Numbered from the stretch's first letter, positions 25,379-37,734 are shown. The stretch is 64,000 nucleotides of DNA from Portulaca oleracea (GCA_029582165.1 CM055881.1:26530094-26594093), one strand, 5' to 3'. The notes: generated by a model from the letters alone, not told the origin. Translations and numbers: made by a program.

Positions 25379-27561
25379 TGTAAAACCCCGAAAAATTCGA
25401 TTATTTTTTTTACCGTTAAAATTCCTGATGCGCGTTACATTCCGTTTGTTTATATGAGTTTTTATCACACGGAGCTATTAGGAACGCGAGTGAGTTCGTT
25501 AGAATTTTTAGAGTCTTAAAATTATCAGTTAGAGACTTTTTGGGTATCGGTTAAAATTAATTGGGATCAGTTTGCAAAAACTGTTTAAGGAAAGGTGTTG
25601 TTTTAGGAAAAGAATAAATTGGAAGGGTGTTACTAACACCTAGGTTTTATTTGTACTAATTTTACCCTAATTTTCTTCCCCTATAAATACCCTTTTTGGA
25701 TCCATACCCAATAAACAAATACCCTAAAAATCTTCTTCAGCCGCAAAACCCATATTATATTCTCTCTCACTTCCCTCTCTCTCTCTATCTCCTCCTTTTC
25801 TCCCTCTGCTTCACCCCGACCACCACGCCCTCACCACACCACCACCTCTCAACCGCCATCAAACCTCCCTCCTTCCACCAGCTCCTCGCCGCCAAACACC
25901 ACCCCACCACAGTTCGACCGTCGCTCCACCTTTTCCGGCCACCTCCGCCCTGCACTGACGCCACAAAACCGCACCCAAAATCCACCCCGAAACCCCCTGT
26001 TTTGTTGGCCCAGAAAACGCCACCACCCGACGTCATCCCGAGCCACCGCCGCTACTGCCAACGCCTCCATCGATCCTGACGACGCCCAGCACCGACAACC
26101 ACCGCCCCGACGCCAGCGAACCTCACCAGCGACGCACCAACTTCGACTCCTCCCCCTCGGTGTCCTCTTATCGTTTCTCGGTTCTGCCCAATTATGATCG
26201 GACCGACGACGACGTCGACCTCCGAGCTGCCGCTCCGACCACCGTCCCGACGACCTCCACCTACCCAGCCGCTTGATCGCCGCTCCACAACCTTGCCAGC
26301 CACCACCCACAACTCTTGTCCGAGCGAGACGACGCGATAGTTAGCTCCCGTGTGTAAGTGTTTCAATAAAGAGAAGTTGTTCAGGTAATGTCTATGCCCT
26401 AATCCCCTTTGGATGCTTTTTACTGGTTTTATTGATTTCTATATTGATTTTGGAACTTGCATCCCGAAGGGGACTTTATCTGAAACTTGACTGTCTATTT
26501 TCTTTAAGACGGTTATGTTCTTGATTCATAAAGTATGGACAGTCCTTTGGTTTTTGTATTGAAAATGTGTTGGGTTGGAATTTTGGTTTGGAAATGTTGG
26601 ATTTGGAATTGTTGGTTGATACTGGAATGAACTGAGATATAAACCTGATTAAATAATGGTTATGAGTATAATGCGGGTTAGGCGATACTCCCCAAGACCA
26701 GGTGGTTACCTGTGAGGGAGACTGTCAAGAGACCAGGTGATGCCTGGTATTGGCGATGTGAGTTAGGCGCTGATCAGTCGAATAGGAATATTTATGCGAG
26801 TCCGTGGGACTCTGAAAGAAAGAAAAGAAAGAAAAGAAAGAAAAGAAAAGAAACGAGTTATGCGCTGATCAGTCGAATGATGTTGTTTATGCGAGTCCGT
26901 GGGACTCCGAAAGAAAGAAAAGAAAGAAAAGAAAAGAAAAGAAAAGAAACGAGTTATGCGTTGATCAGTCGAATGATGTTGTTTATGCGAGTCCTTGGGG
27001 CTCCGAATCATGTTTTGCGAGTCTTTGGACTCCGAGGGGCAATACGGAAGCCCCGCCCACTTTAAAATATGGAAACAGGTAAGGTTGACGGGTAAAAGAT
27101 ATTTTGAAATGTTTGACTTGTTTCCCCTTCCCTTAAAATGTGTTGAAATGAATTGTAAAATGTTTTGACTGTTAGGGGTAGACATTATTGAGGTTTGCCC
27201 CCCTCATGTTTGTAAATGTTTTGTTTTCAGGTGAAGAACAGTTATGTGATGGGGACGGGTAATAGAAGTGAGGACGTTAGTCTTGAAGTTAGATGTTTTG
27301 AGAATCTTTGTTCATGTTTTGGATTTGAAGTCGGCAAATGTTTAGTATGTGTTGTCTCTAAAATTCGAGTTTCCTCCGTTTGTAAATTGAAGTAATTAAT
27401 GATCAGTTGTTAGTTTTCCTTTCTTGCCTTGTATCTCTTCGGAGATACGGCAGTAGCGCCCAAGTTAATAAAAAGAAAAAAAAAAGAGTCTTTCGCTGTT
27501 AATGTTAGTCAACGTTTGACTCCGACCGTTAAGTTCAGATCTGAAATTTCGGGGCGTTACA
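25379..27561 (+). repeat. 3' LTR of a Tekay/Del-type Gypsy element, 2.18 kb
   Basis: It begins TGTAAAACCCCG and ends CGGGGCGTTACA. Just upstream, TTTCGAGGACGAAACTTCTT followed by AAGTGGGGAATGA matches the usual end of Tekay/Del internal sequence and polypurine tract, so it is a 3' LTR in plus orientation. A TATA-type box (CCCTATAAATACCC) lies near 25679-25692. A tandem of about 100-bp units with AAAGA-rich purine tracts fills 26760-27010. Pyrimidine- and C-rich DNA at 25760-26340 gives long but meaningless frames on both strands. Confidence 0.8.
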
Positions 27562-27564
27562 GGT

Positions 27565-28281
27565 TGATATTAGGAAATTATTTTATTTCCTAATTATATA
27601 TAGGTAAATTTCCTAATTGTAATAGCATTCTATATAAAACCTAATTGTATTTGGAGTAGGAGTCTAGCCAGATCTATAGGATGTTTACCCCTATAAATAG
27701 AGGTATGTATTCGCCTTGTAATATGTGGTAAGTGACAGATGTCGTCGATGTGAGAGTCTTCAAAACTCCCCACGACGGAGGTACGATGTTATTTCCACAT
27801 TTTTACCCTACTTATCCTTAGGTTGTGAGAGTGTATGTGGAGTAGGAGTCTAGCCAGATCTATAGGATGTTTACCCCTATAAATAGAGGTATGTATTCGC
27901 CTTGTAATATGTGGTAAGTGGCAGATGTAGTCGATGTGAGAGTCTACAAAACTCCCCACAAGGGAGGTACGATGTTATTTCCATATTTTTACCCTACGTA
28001 TCCTTAGGTTGTGAGAGTCTATGAGAGATTATATTTCACCTCTTATAATATCTCCTTTTCTACTAGAGGATACTGTTTGCTGCCCGTGGGTTTTTCTCCG
28101 AATTCTTCGGTTTCCCACGTAAAAATATTGTCTCACACATATATCTTTTTTCTTGCCTCTCTACTATTATCCTAGATTCCATAATCATCCTATATTTCCC
28201 TTCCGCTGCATATATTACTCTATTTTACACCCTACTAACTGACTAACAACTGGCAATCAAATCTGAATCCGATCCCTAACA
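27565..28281. repeat. LTR of a second retrotransposon family, with internal duplication
   Basis: It begins TGATATTAGGAAATT and ends CCCTAACA in plus reading. A 186-bp unit starting GGAGTAGGAGTCTAGCCAGA is repeated in tandem (27653-27838 and 27839 to about 28022); each copy has its own TATA-type CCCCTATAAATAGAGG. No primer site is adjacent on either side, so it is a 3' or stranded LTR. Confidence 0.65.
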
Positions 28282-29370
28282 ATATATTTTATGTTCTCCA
28301 TTTTAAAGAATACCATTGAAAATAGGCCTAGGGATAGGCTATTTTCACTTACGATATGTATATATTCCTAAAAAGTACAAAAAGATATTATTACAACAAA
28401 ATAGGAGTATTTATTTATTTAATTATTCACATGACAGCTACGTAGCCGTTTGATTAGTAGGTGGCATTTCCAATGTCTGAACTTGGAGACAGCAACCTCT
28501 CCCTGTGCTCCCTTAAACTCAAGAGGGAGACCAGGCAGTATGGAAACACACTGAATTCCCCAGAACTTGTTGTCTAAATATGGTGTTTTCAACGGGGCAC
28601 CGCAGGGGCAAATAAATAGTAAGTTGTGGATTATATATATATCTTTTTCTGAAATTTCTGAAATACATCATATACATAATTTCAGGGTGTAGTCAGACAA
28701 AACAAGATAACTTAACCCAGATAAATCATCATGCATGATCAATCAAACAAAGGCATATAGATAACAGTGTAGGGCATGGTACATTGGATATATTGCAATT
28801 TTCGTCTTCTCAAAACTCTCATTTTTGGCATAGGTAATATAATTGCAATATCCAAAATAGAAAAAATAAAATATATAAAAACTTAAATAGTTTTCCATAT
28901 TCTATTGATAAGGATGAGTCCAATTGAGCATTTCGATATGCCATCCATCAAGCATCAACCACGCTTAATTTTATTTTATATTATTCTTTTTTGCGTGTGA
29001 GTGAATGATTTTATGCAATTTCCCAATAGGGGTGGGAAAATTTGTTGTGTTTGACCTCAAAAAGAAAAATAATGCTTCAACTTTAAACGATTTTGGTTAT
29101 ATATGTATGTAAGCATACATACTATGATGAGTGTTGGGTGAGTAGTCATGAATCATATGTCCAATAATTCATGCTTTTTGTCCCAGAGTATGACATTTTG
29201 CACCTCTAAATATATGCAATTGAGCATTCTTTCAGTCATACCAATTTTAGAATAGCAGGTACGGTTAGAGGAGATGTTATGAATTAAAATGACGTACCGA
29301 CAATTTTGTTTTTTCCCTTAAGAACAATTGCAAGTTAATTAGTAAGGATATGAAATTAAGGAGATAACTA
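28282..29370. other. Intergenic DNA with one GC-richer island
   Basis: Mostly AT-rich. A less AT-rich island at about 28430-28640 has an open minus-strand frame of about 65 codons without a Met start (includes FWGIQCVSILPGLPLEFKG). I do not recognise it and cannot tell a decayed exon from chance. Confidence 0.4.
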
Positions 29371-29439
29371 TAATTAGTGTGGGCAGCGCTTGGATTTGTG
29401 CGCCTGGGAGCATAATGCTTCCATGCATTCAATTTCCTT

Positions 29440-31530
29440 TTTTTAACTATAATGCTCATAAATCATTATATAAATACTCATAAACCTAAATTATAATGCG
29501 CATAAACCATTATGTAAATGCTTATAAATCAGTAGAAGAATGCTCATAATCAGTAACAATCTTACTCATAAACCTATACTTGAATGGTCACAAACTTATG
29601 AACAGAATGCTCATAACCTCTAATAGTTTTGCTTATAGTATATCTCGTAGAATGTTCATAATTTATAATGTAGATGCTCATAAATCTATACGAGAATGTT
29701 GATAAACTTTGATCATAATGCATTAAATCCTAATGCTCATACACTAGTATATGATTCTTTCATAAATCTAAATTACAATATTCATAAACTAGTAGATGAA
29801 TGTGTAAACTACAAATTTCAAGTCTAAAATTAATTAAGACAAGAAAAATAGACAAATATAATTTGTATTTATTTCAAAGAATTTGGGTACAATCTCTATA
29901 ATATGTGTTACATGATGAACAATTAAAAATAATCCCCTGATTCGATCTCTGTGGTCTTCTTGAACGACACGGCTTGAATCTCGATCAAGTTTGTGTTTCA
30001 ATCTCTAGAGTAAATGACACTTTGTTGTTTATTTTAGAGAGAGTACGTCTTCTTGAGAGTTCAATTTTCTATCACTTGAATGTGAGAGGGTATAGTCTTA
30101 TTTATAGAAAAGAAACTCCATCTCTTGGGCTCATAACTTAGTATTCTTCTTTGGTCGTTGACCGAGCCTTGGGTTTTGGTTGACTTAGTAGTGCATTTTA
30201 CTTTGACTGGATAGTCATCTTGACTTTGACTTGGTAGTCTTTTGGGTCTTGACTTGGTAGTCGAATTGACGCTGACTTCGTAAGCGTCCAAGCTTTTACT
30301 TGGTGGTCAACTTGAGCTGATTCTTATTAAATAAACTTAATTAATTAATTTGGACTAACTAGACTAATCAACTTAATTTATTTTTTTTAATTTGACACTA
30401 TTTTGATTTTTTCTAGTGTTTAGAGAATGTTCTTGACCTCCAATATGAATGCTTACAAACTAGTAGAAGAATGTTCAGAAAGATATACCACAACGTTCAT
30501 AATTTTTTAAAATGAATGTTAATTAAGGCACCTGTTGCAATCAAGAAAAAAAAATTAAGTGGCTCAAAAAACATATTCCCTCCGTCTCTTTTTATCAGGC
30601 ACTTTGGAAAAAAAAAAAGTAGAGAAAGCAATGCAACTAAAAAGTTTGGGTAGAAAAATATCAAAATGACAAAAGTGCCCTTAATTATAGGTAAGTTATT
30701 GGTTCAAAGTCATTTATTAAAGATAAAAATAGTAAAATTGTTATTGAAAATATAAATGAGCTAAATGAAGATACAAAAGAAATTAGTTACATGGACAAAT
30801 TAAAAAGAAAGGAGAGAGTATATTGTAGCCAAAAACAAAAAATAAACAAAATAAAATAAAAACGAAAGACGATGGGTGCACAGGAGCCTGGTGCTCCGGG
30901 GCGCACCACGCTTATTGTATTAATATGGGAAGTATAGCTTGCAGTAGGACGGTCATGCGCCCAGGAGTACCATACTCCGGAGCGCTCAACTTTTTAATGT
31001 TCGATTTTCTTTTTTTCTGTTTTAGTTTTTGATATTTTTTTTATCATTTAACCATTATAAAATGCTCATACAAAATATAAATAATACTTATAATTTTTAA
31101 TATGGATGTTCAGAAATATATACACTAATACTCATAAACTAGCATATGAATACTCATAAACTAGTAGATGGATGTTTATAACCTCCAACACGAATACTAA
31201 TAACTTCCAATACGAATGCTCATAACCTCTAATGTGAATGTTCATAACTTGACGTTTTTAATACAAGGCTCATAAATCAGTAATAAATGCTCATAAACTA
31301 GTATATGAATACTCATATATAAGCCAGTAGATGAATATTCATAACCTCCAATACGAGTGCTCATAACCTGACATATATGTACTACATTGTCCATAAACCA
31401 GTATATAAATTCTTATAAATCTAAACTACAATGCTCATAAACCAGCATATGAATGTTTATAAACCAGTAGACAAATGCTCATAACCCCCAACACGAATGT
31501 TCATAAACTGAACTGTATAGTTAATAAGTT
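29440..31530. repeat. Two blocks of short degenerate repeats built on AATGCTCATAA
   Basis: At 29440-29830 and again at 31050-31530 the theme AATGCTCATAAAC or CATAACCTCCAA recurs dozens of times in one orientation, every 20-35 bp. Between them are a probable LTR fragment (about 29850-30430, with a minus-strand TATA-type CTATAAATAAGAC) and a Stowaway-like MITE. GC-richer segments with GTGCGCCYxGGAGCA-like motifs near 29395, 30875 and 30955 may be ends of the host element. Confidence 0.65.
30573..30827. mobile_element. Stowaway-like MITE
   Basis: The left end CCCTCCGTCTCTTTTTATCA and right end AAAGAAAGGAGAGAGTA are imperfect inverted copies of the CTCCCTCCGTCCC terminus common to plant Tc1/mariner Stowaway elements. 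The insert is about 255 bp and non-coding, with TA at the borders. Confidence 0.7.
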
Positions 31531-31744
31531 GAATGTTCATAACTTATTAAAAGCGTCGGTATTGAATTTTAATTATAATTATTAACGTAAATTTTACCAT
31601 TTTCACCTACAATTTTTTTTGTCATAAAATTAAAAATATTAACCATTTAAAAAAAATATATGTTATATCTAAAGGGGAAAAAATATTGACTTATAAATAA
31701 TTAAGTATCACAATGCAAAATAATAAAAAATAAAAACATATTAC

Positions 31745-34700
31745 AATGTCCCTTTGATGATGTACCCTCCAACAGCTTTATTATAAACTCACGTACCATC
31801 GAATGTTATTTTAACCATCCCTCGAGGAGGCTTGACGCAATTAACCTAGATGGGATGGTTAATAAATTGTGGTCTAGAGCATATAGGAGGAGAGGACATA
31901 GAGTGCGTCAACTGATGTCTAATTTTCCATTCTGTAGAAGCACGTTTAGCTTTGAGAAGCGTGTATCCACTAGGGATAGAACTATAATTAAAAGTGATAA
32001 TATTTCTTGACTTCCAAATGATCCATAATAGCACAATTACCTAGTCAAAGGATGACTTAGTTGCATGTATTTTACATCTGGACAAAAACCCATATGGATC
32101 TGCCAGGTCTTTAGGTAAAATTTGTAGTCTACCATGTTGCACTGCTTATACTTTGGCATAATCACGAGGCAGTAGGACATGCTCTTCGTGTTCCTCTACG
32201 TTACTACAAACAGGGCAAAGTGAGGATATATTCATACCACTATAGACAAGATTGGCTCTAACTGGTATAGTGTCATGAAAAATTTGCCAAAGAAAAATTT
32301 AAAGTTTCGGTTGAATATCCAACTTCCAAATCCATCCATAATTCCAGACATTTTCAAAATCAACTCCCTCGTGAGCCAGCCAAGTGGCCGATTTTGTGAA
32401 GAAATTACCACGACTTGTTAAATTTCCATTGGTAGGAATCAGGATAGACCTAACTAATTCCATCGATTCTTGATTTACTACTGATGTAAGGAGTCCCAAA
32501 TTCCAAGTCTTATCATTATTAATAAAATGTGCTACTTTCAAATTAATATCAATATTTGTTAAATCAGTAATATGATTAGCCTCTAAAAGATTAGAATGAG
32601 TGCACCAATTATCAACCCACAAATTAATCTTCTCCCCATTACCTACTTGTCATCTTAGTCCTTTGGTAAGCAAAGGTCTAACTTTCAAAATAAATTTCTA
32701 AGCCCATGAGTTTGAGGCCTTAGCAACAAGAGAAAAAAATATCTATATTCTTGACATACTTTACATGAATTTGACCAAACCCAGATCCCTTTTTCCAAAC
32801 ATTATTTTCCACAACAAATTACACGAAAAGACATTACTTACAAGCTCTGTTTTTCTTAAACCAAGACCACCCAAACATTTGGACTAACAGATTATCTCCG
32901 AAGCCAAGGAAGGAATCCCTCTATTCGTATTTAAATCTTTTCGGAAAATATTCCTGCCAATCTTATCGATTTGTCTCACAATGTCCTTTGGGATTTGAAA
33001 ATATTGAAGGACATGTGATAAGATTAACTCAATAAGGGACTATATAAGAGTAATCTCACCTGCTCTTGAGATAAATTTTGTTTTCCAAGGCTGTAACTTG
33101 GAAGCAACATTAGAAACTATATGCGCAAACGTATCTTTGGTAGGTCGAACTTTAAATAAGGGACACCCTAGGTATTTACCAACCATGCTATTTGGTTAAT
33201 TCCAAAAAACTCCAGGATACAATTTGTTTATCTCTTGAAGTTGCATTTTTGGAAAAACATAGAAAATTTATGAAAATTGACTAGTTGGCCAGAAGCCAAG
33301 CAAAACCTATTCAAGATAGTTAGCAACTTCTAGCAATCTTCCAACTTCGCTCGGCAGAACAAAAGATTATCATTAGTGAAAAACAGGCACAAAATCCTTT
33401 CACCTACAGCTGAAATCTAGAAACCAATGCAAGTGTTACGCTTATAAGATACTTTGGATAGTTTAGCTTTAGACCTTGCATACAAAAAATAAACAAATAA
33501 GGAGACATGAGATTACCTTAGCAGATACATCGTGAAGGATTTTTTTAAAAAAATATATTCATTTTCCAATTAATAATTAAAGAGTAAGACACAATGGCTA
33601 CACATTCCATAACTCATTCAATCCATTTCTAAGGGAACCATAATTTGAATAAAACTTCTTTAAGATAATTTGACTAAATGCGGTCATATGCTTTTTCTAT
33701 ATCAAGTTTCAACATGACCCAACTTTTTCCCTTTCATATTCTGAAATTTATTGAAAACCTCATGAGTAATAAGAATACTATTATGAATAACTTTGGAATG
33801 AAAGCACTTTGTACCGGGTGAACAAGTTTATCCAAAATAATGTGCATGCAATTAACAAGAATTTTAGCGACAATTTTGTATAAACTATTGCAAAGACTAA
33901 TTGATCTATAATTACTAGTAGAAGGACTCTTTAATTAAGGGATTACAGCAAGCAGAGTATGGTTTACCTACGAAAGCATGTGATCATGTGAAAAAAGTGT
34001 TTGACGACACTACAAACATTATGCTTGATAAGTGGTCCAATGATTTTGGAAAAAAGCAATCCCAAAATCATCCATCCCAGGTGCTTTATACGTATCTTAC
34101 TGAAAAACATGCACACAACATGTTAAATTTACTCATTAGAAACTAGTTTAATTAAGAAATCCTCATCATCGTGAGAAACATCAAGTACTAAATCAACCTC
34201 CAAACGTCGAGGTTCAGAAATAAAACTTTTAAAATGGGCTTGATAGTCACGAAGAGCCATATTTTTAATCATGTTCGCAAGATATCATTTTCCTCTTTCA
34301 ACTTGGCAATATAATTCAAACTCATTCTAGCTTTCATAGAAAAATGAAAATATCTATAATTACGGTCAACCTTGGTCAGTCACTGATTGGACAAGTGCAA
34401 TCCCTTTCTTTGTTTAATCAACCTGAAATGCCAATTATTTCATCTACCATTGATAGGATTAAGAAGTCGGACTTCAACCAATTGAAGTTTTTCCTCTTCT
34501 TTTATTTAATTGGATCATAAAATTGTCAAAAGTGTTTTTGTGCCAAATCTTCAAATCCATTTTTGTTCTGTTGAGTATCTAAGCGAGTCTGAACATGGGA
34601 GACCCTCTTAGATAACGATTTCAACTAGGACGTACAATACTATGGACTTTATCATAAGAGGACCAAGCATTTTAGAAATGAAATGTGGCTTGTTTACTAG

Positions 34701-35441
34701 AAGAAGATGTTGGTTTAATATCCAAAAGGAATGGGCATGATATAGTAATGGGGATGACTAACTTCCTAGGGAGAGGAAATGAGAATCCTATCAAGTTTCT
34801 CATAAATTAAATGGCCTTTACACAATTTTTTCCAAGTGTAAGCCCATCCATAAACATTCGCATCCAAACATCCAAAGTTTAGCAGAAGATTAGTAAGCTG
34901 AAAGTATTTACCCGGATTGAAAGGTATCCCATCAAACTTATCAGTAGGGCATAACAACTCATTAGAATCCCCAACCAAACAATAGGGCGAATCGATACAA
35001 TTGAATAAAATATTCAGCTTATCACAAATTTTATTCTTACCCTTATCCTAAGCAGACCCATAACATGCTATAAGGAAAATTTTTGATTGGTCAATTTTGT
35101 CAGAAACATAGCAATGAAAAATATATCATCCTTGACACAAATCTACAAATCCACAAGATCCAAATTCCAAACGCACTATAATTCCCCATAATTATTACGT
35201 AGTATTCATATCGGAAATTATGAACAAGGATTACTATATAAATCTTCATCTACTTCATAGATTCCTCCGGAAACATACGGGGAATATAAAATAATAATAA
35301 TTAAATCCCAATTTTCTAGGAATCGATTGAGAATTAGAATCATTTACCATAGTTTCGAGAAGGAAAACAATATTTGGAGAAGTAGTTCGATTAAAGGGAC
35401 CCTTTTCTTATTCCCTTGCACATTCCAATAAAGATTTTTCA
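31745..35441 (-). pseudogene. L1-type LINE ORF2 relic (endonuclease, RT, zf-RVT, RNase H start)
   Basis: Reading leftward: MKNLYWNVQG (endonuclease start, about 35440), LVGDSNELL and EKLDRILIS (endonuclease C-terminus, 34766-34978), KLDIEKAYDRI (RT, about 33710), FTND where the family has FADD (about 33380), the zf-RVT region with WVDNWC and KSATWLAH (32299-32622), WIIWKSRN (about 32025) and an RNase H start VKITFDG (about 31800). Many stops and frameshifts separate these pieces. ORF1 is absent, consistent with usual 5' truncation. The RT active site is mutated. Confidence 0.9.
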
Positions 35442-36145
35442 TCTTAATCCAAATATAATGAATAGACTTTCCTAGTCATACAAAACTGGGGTTCTGCAAC
35501 CAAATGACCAAGACAAGAAAAATGAACTCAAAGAGAACTCACTAAATAAAATTCCAACTCATGAGCATATAAGTCCTTAAAAGGCATAAAACCACCCAAA
35601 TACAAGTAGAAAAATTGAATTAAAAGCAATCTCGACGACACTTATAAGCCAGTGTTGAACCCAGAAACTCGTCTTTGAACCTGCAAATGCGATCACAAGA
35701 CACTTTTTCAAGATTACAAGATATAAAGTAAACATTGTAAAAAATACCTTTTTAAGAAAGTTTTTCCCAAATTTCCATGAAATTTTACCAAACATTCTCT
35801 AATTTAAATTTTATTGAGATCAACTCATTATATCATTGTAGCATGGTATTTTGAGGACTTCTTCTTTTTTTTTTTTTTTTACAAGGAGAAGCATTCTAAT
35901 CCACTGGACCTTTATCATAGGGCAACCAAGTGAACCTATAGCAGATATGGTGCAGGGAAACGTCAAAGTCCAACGTCGGGACAAGTCTTTCTCACCAACA
36001 CTCCCATAATTCCTTATAAAAAGGAAATGAATTTTCCACTCAAATATCGAACTTATGAGGAGAAGGTAGAAGGTGGAATATTTGTCATCCAAGCAAATGT
36101 CTTCGGCCAATATTGAGGACTTGAGGTCACCAATACCTAAGTATT

Positions 36146-36184
<39 letters not shown>

Positions 36185-36733
36185 TTTGTGATACGAAGTA
36201 AAATGCTGATTATTCTAAAAAAAGTTATTTATTAATATCTTTTTAGACATTTGTGTTGTAGTATTATTTAGTACCAACATATTAACATAGGCGAATATAT
36301 AATATAAGGACGACTTAAATTGACAGTTATTGAAAGCTTAAACTATATTTACCTCTGCCTTCCGGAAATTTTAGCATCATGTCAACCAATGTCATCCTTC
36401 GCTCTGTTAAATATTAACATTTTCTAATTAAATTATTCATGACACTTGAATCTTAAAAATGTCACTGTATATCAGTCTATTTCCAACGAAAAACTATCGA
36501 CGTGCCAAAATTTATGCAAAATTTATTTTTTGAATTTTTTAAATGTTCCAACGAAAGAAATGATATGAACTTAAAATAGAGATACTAGAAAATATCGATT
36601 GGCCCTTGCCACTAAAGGTAAGAGCTTCATCTTCCATCTCCTCTTTCCAAGGTTTGATTCTTTGGAGAGGGGGAGGGGGCATTTCTTATTTATTAGGAAT
36701 GAGGATGGACCTAATTAGGGGTTGGCATCATCA
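35442..36733. other. Intergenic DNA with a TTTA microsatellite
   Basis: No gene recognised. A (TTTA)n run lies at about 36145-36188 and a T-run at 35864-35880. Short frames at 35577-36110 have no domains. Confidence 0.5.
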
Positions 36734-36742
36734 TATCTGATA

Positions 36743-37725
36743 GGGTTTTTGGCTCAAAATAATCCGAAGTTGGAGGTCATTGGATAAAAATAATCCAAAC
36801 TCACTTTTTGGCTGAAAATAATCCAAACTTTTAACTTATTTACTGAATTAGCAAAATTGATTTAGGTGTCGAATCTTTTAGGCGATCGAGACGTGTTTCT
36901 TTAATTGATTTTGGTTTTGATTTTTTTTTTTTTAACTTATGTAGACCCAACTCATTTATAGTCTGTTTGGTTATTGGAGGGGGAGGGGAGGGTATTAGAG
37001 GGGAAGGAAGGGGAGGGGAGGGGAGGGAAAGGGAAGAGACTTATTTCTATCTTGTTTGGATTATAAGTGGAGGGGAATGAAAGGTAAAAAGGGTTAATTG
37101 TTGTGTTTGGATTAGAAAAGGGAGGGGAGGAGGGGGATGGAAAAAAAATGAAGTAGTTATTATATTAATAAAGTTATTTTCTTTTTTTTTAAACATAACG
37201 AGTTCCCTTCCCCTCCATTAACCCTCATATTGGGGGGTTAATGAAAAGCAGGTTAATGGAAGGGAATGGGGGTTAATGGTTCCCCTCCCTTCCCCTCCTA
37301 TTATTTTTGCCAAACCAGATAAAAGGGGGTTAATTAATATATTTCTCTTCCCTTCCCTTCCCTTCCCCTCCCCTCCCCTCCCCTCTCATAACCTTAATAC
37401 AAACAGAGGGTTAAACTAATTATAATGACAAGGCAATGGATTAAAAATAAAAACACTTTAACATAATAAATTTAGTCTTCTAACCCCAAAAATTTAAAAT
37501 TTGACCCAACCCTAACTGTTTACTTTTTTTCTAATTCCTCTCAGTCTTCTCTCTCCTTCTTCGTTATCTTTTGTAGATCTCAGTCAGTATTCCGAAGCCA
37601 GAAATCGATTTCGGTTTAGTCCGAGTAAATAGGTTAAAAGTTTGGATTATTTTCAGCTAAAAAGTGAGTTTGGATTATTTTCATCCAATGACCTCTGACT
37701 TCGGATTACTTTGAGCCAAAAACCC
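36743..37725. mobile_element. Mutator-like element, 983 bp, perfect 9-bp target duplication
   Basis: The ends are inverted repeats of roughly 120 bp beginning GGGTTTTTGGCTCAAAATAA. TATCTGATA flanks it at 36734-36742 and 37726-37734. It belongs to the same family as 24243-24580. About 450 bp of its interior is a separate G-rich MITE. Confidence 0.92.
36962..37408. mobile_element. G-rich MITE nested in the Mutator-like element
   Basis: The ends are TCTGTTTGGTTATTGGAGGG and its rough inverse, with long G-runs on the left arm and C-runs on the right. A second copy at about 56138-56528 shares the interior (TTATTATATTAATAAA, GGTTAATGAAAAG). The terminus resembles hAT or Harbinger MITEs; no target duplication was found. 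Confidence 0.75.
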
Positions 37726-37734
37726 TATCTGATA

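Larger units (their letters stand above)
24734..28281. mobile_element. Chimeric LTR structure with inverted ends and ATATA flanks
   Basis: The left end starts TGTTAGGGATGGGATTCAGA and the right end is its inverted counterpart, about 88 bp alike. Both outer flanks are ATATA (24729-24733 and 28282-28286). At left, 24734-24846 looks like a 113-bp LTR (TGTTAGGGAT...ATCCTAACA) followed by a PBS-like TGGTATCATAGC at about 24849. Then come three tandem units of about 63 bp (CCGGAGT recurring near 24887, 24951, 25014), a Gypsy pol 3' end and polypurine tract, a 2.2-kb LTR and a different 0.7-kb LTR. At least two families are fused here; the history is unresolved. Confidence 0.6.

Noticed and set aside
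25696..26366. Overlapping 127-, 153- and 104-codon frames, Pro/Thr-rich or Gly/Trp/Arg-rich
   Set aside because: They lie in the C-rich transcribed part of a Gypsy LTR downstream of its TATA box, on both strands at once, with no domain; composition explains them.
28430..28640. Possible microRNA precursor (resemblance to miR159/319- or miR160-like words)
   Set aside because: Only about 15 of 21 positions fit any known mature sequence I could think of, an extra base breaks the miR160 match, and no convincing hairpin arm is nearby.
35935..36025. Pol III snRNA-type promoter (GTCCAACGTCGG plus TTATAAAA)
   Set aside because: The upstream element is two bases off the plant USE and its spacing to the TATA is too long; no snRNA follows.
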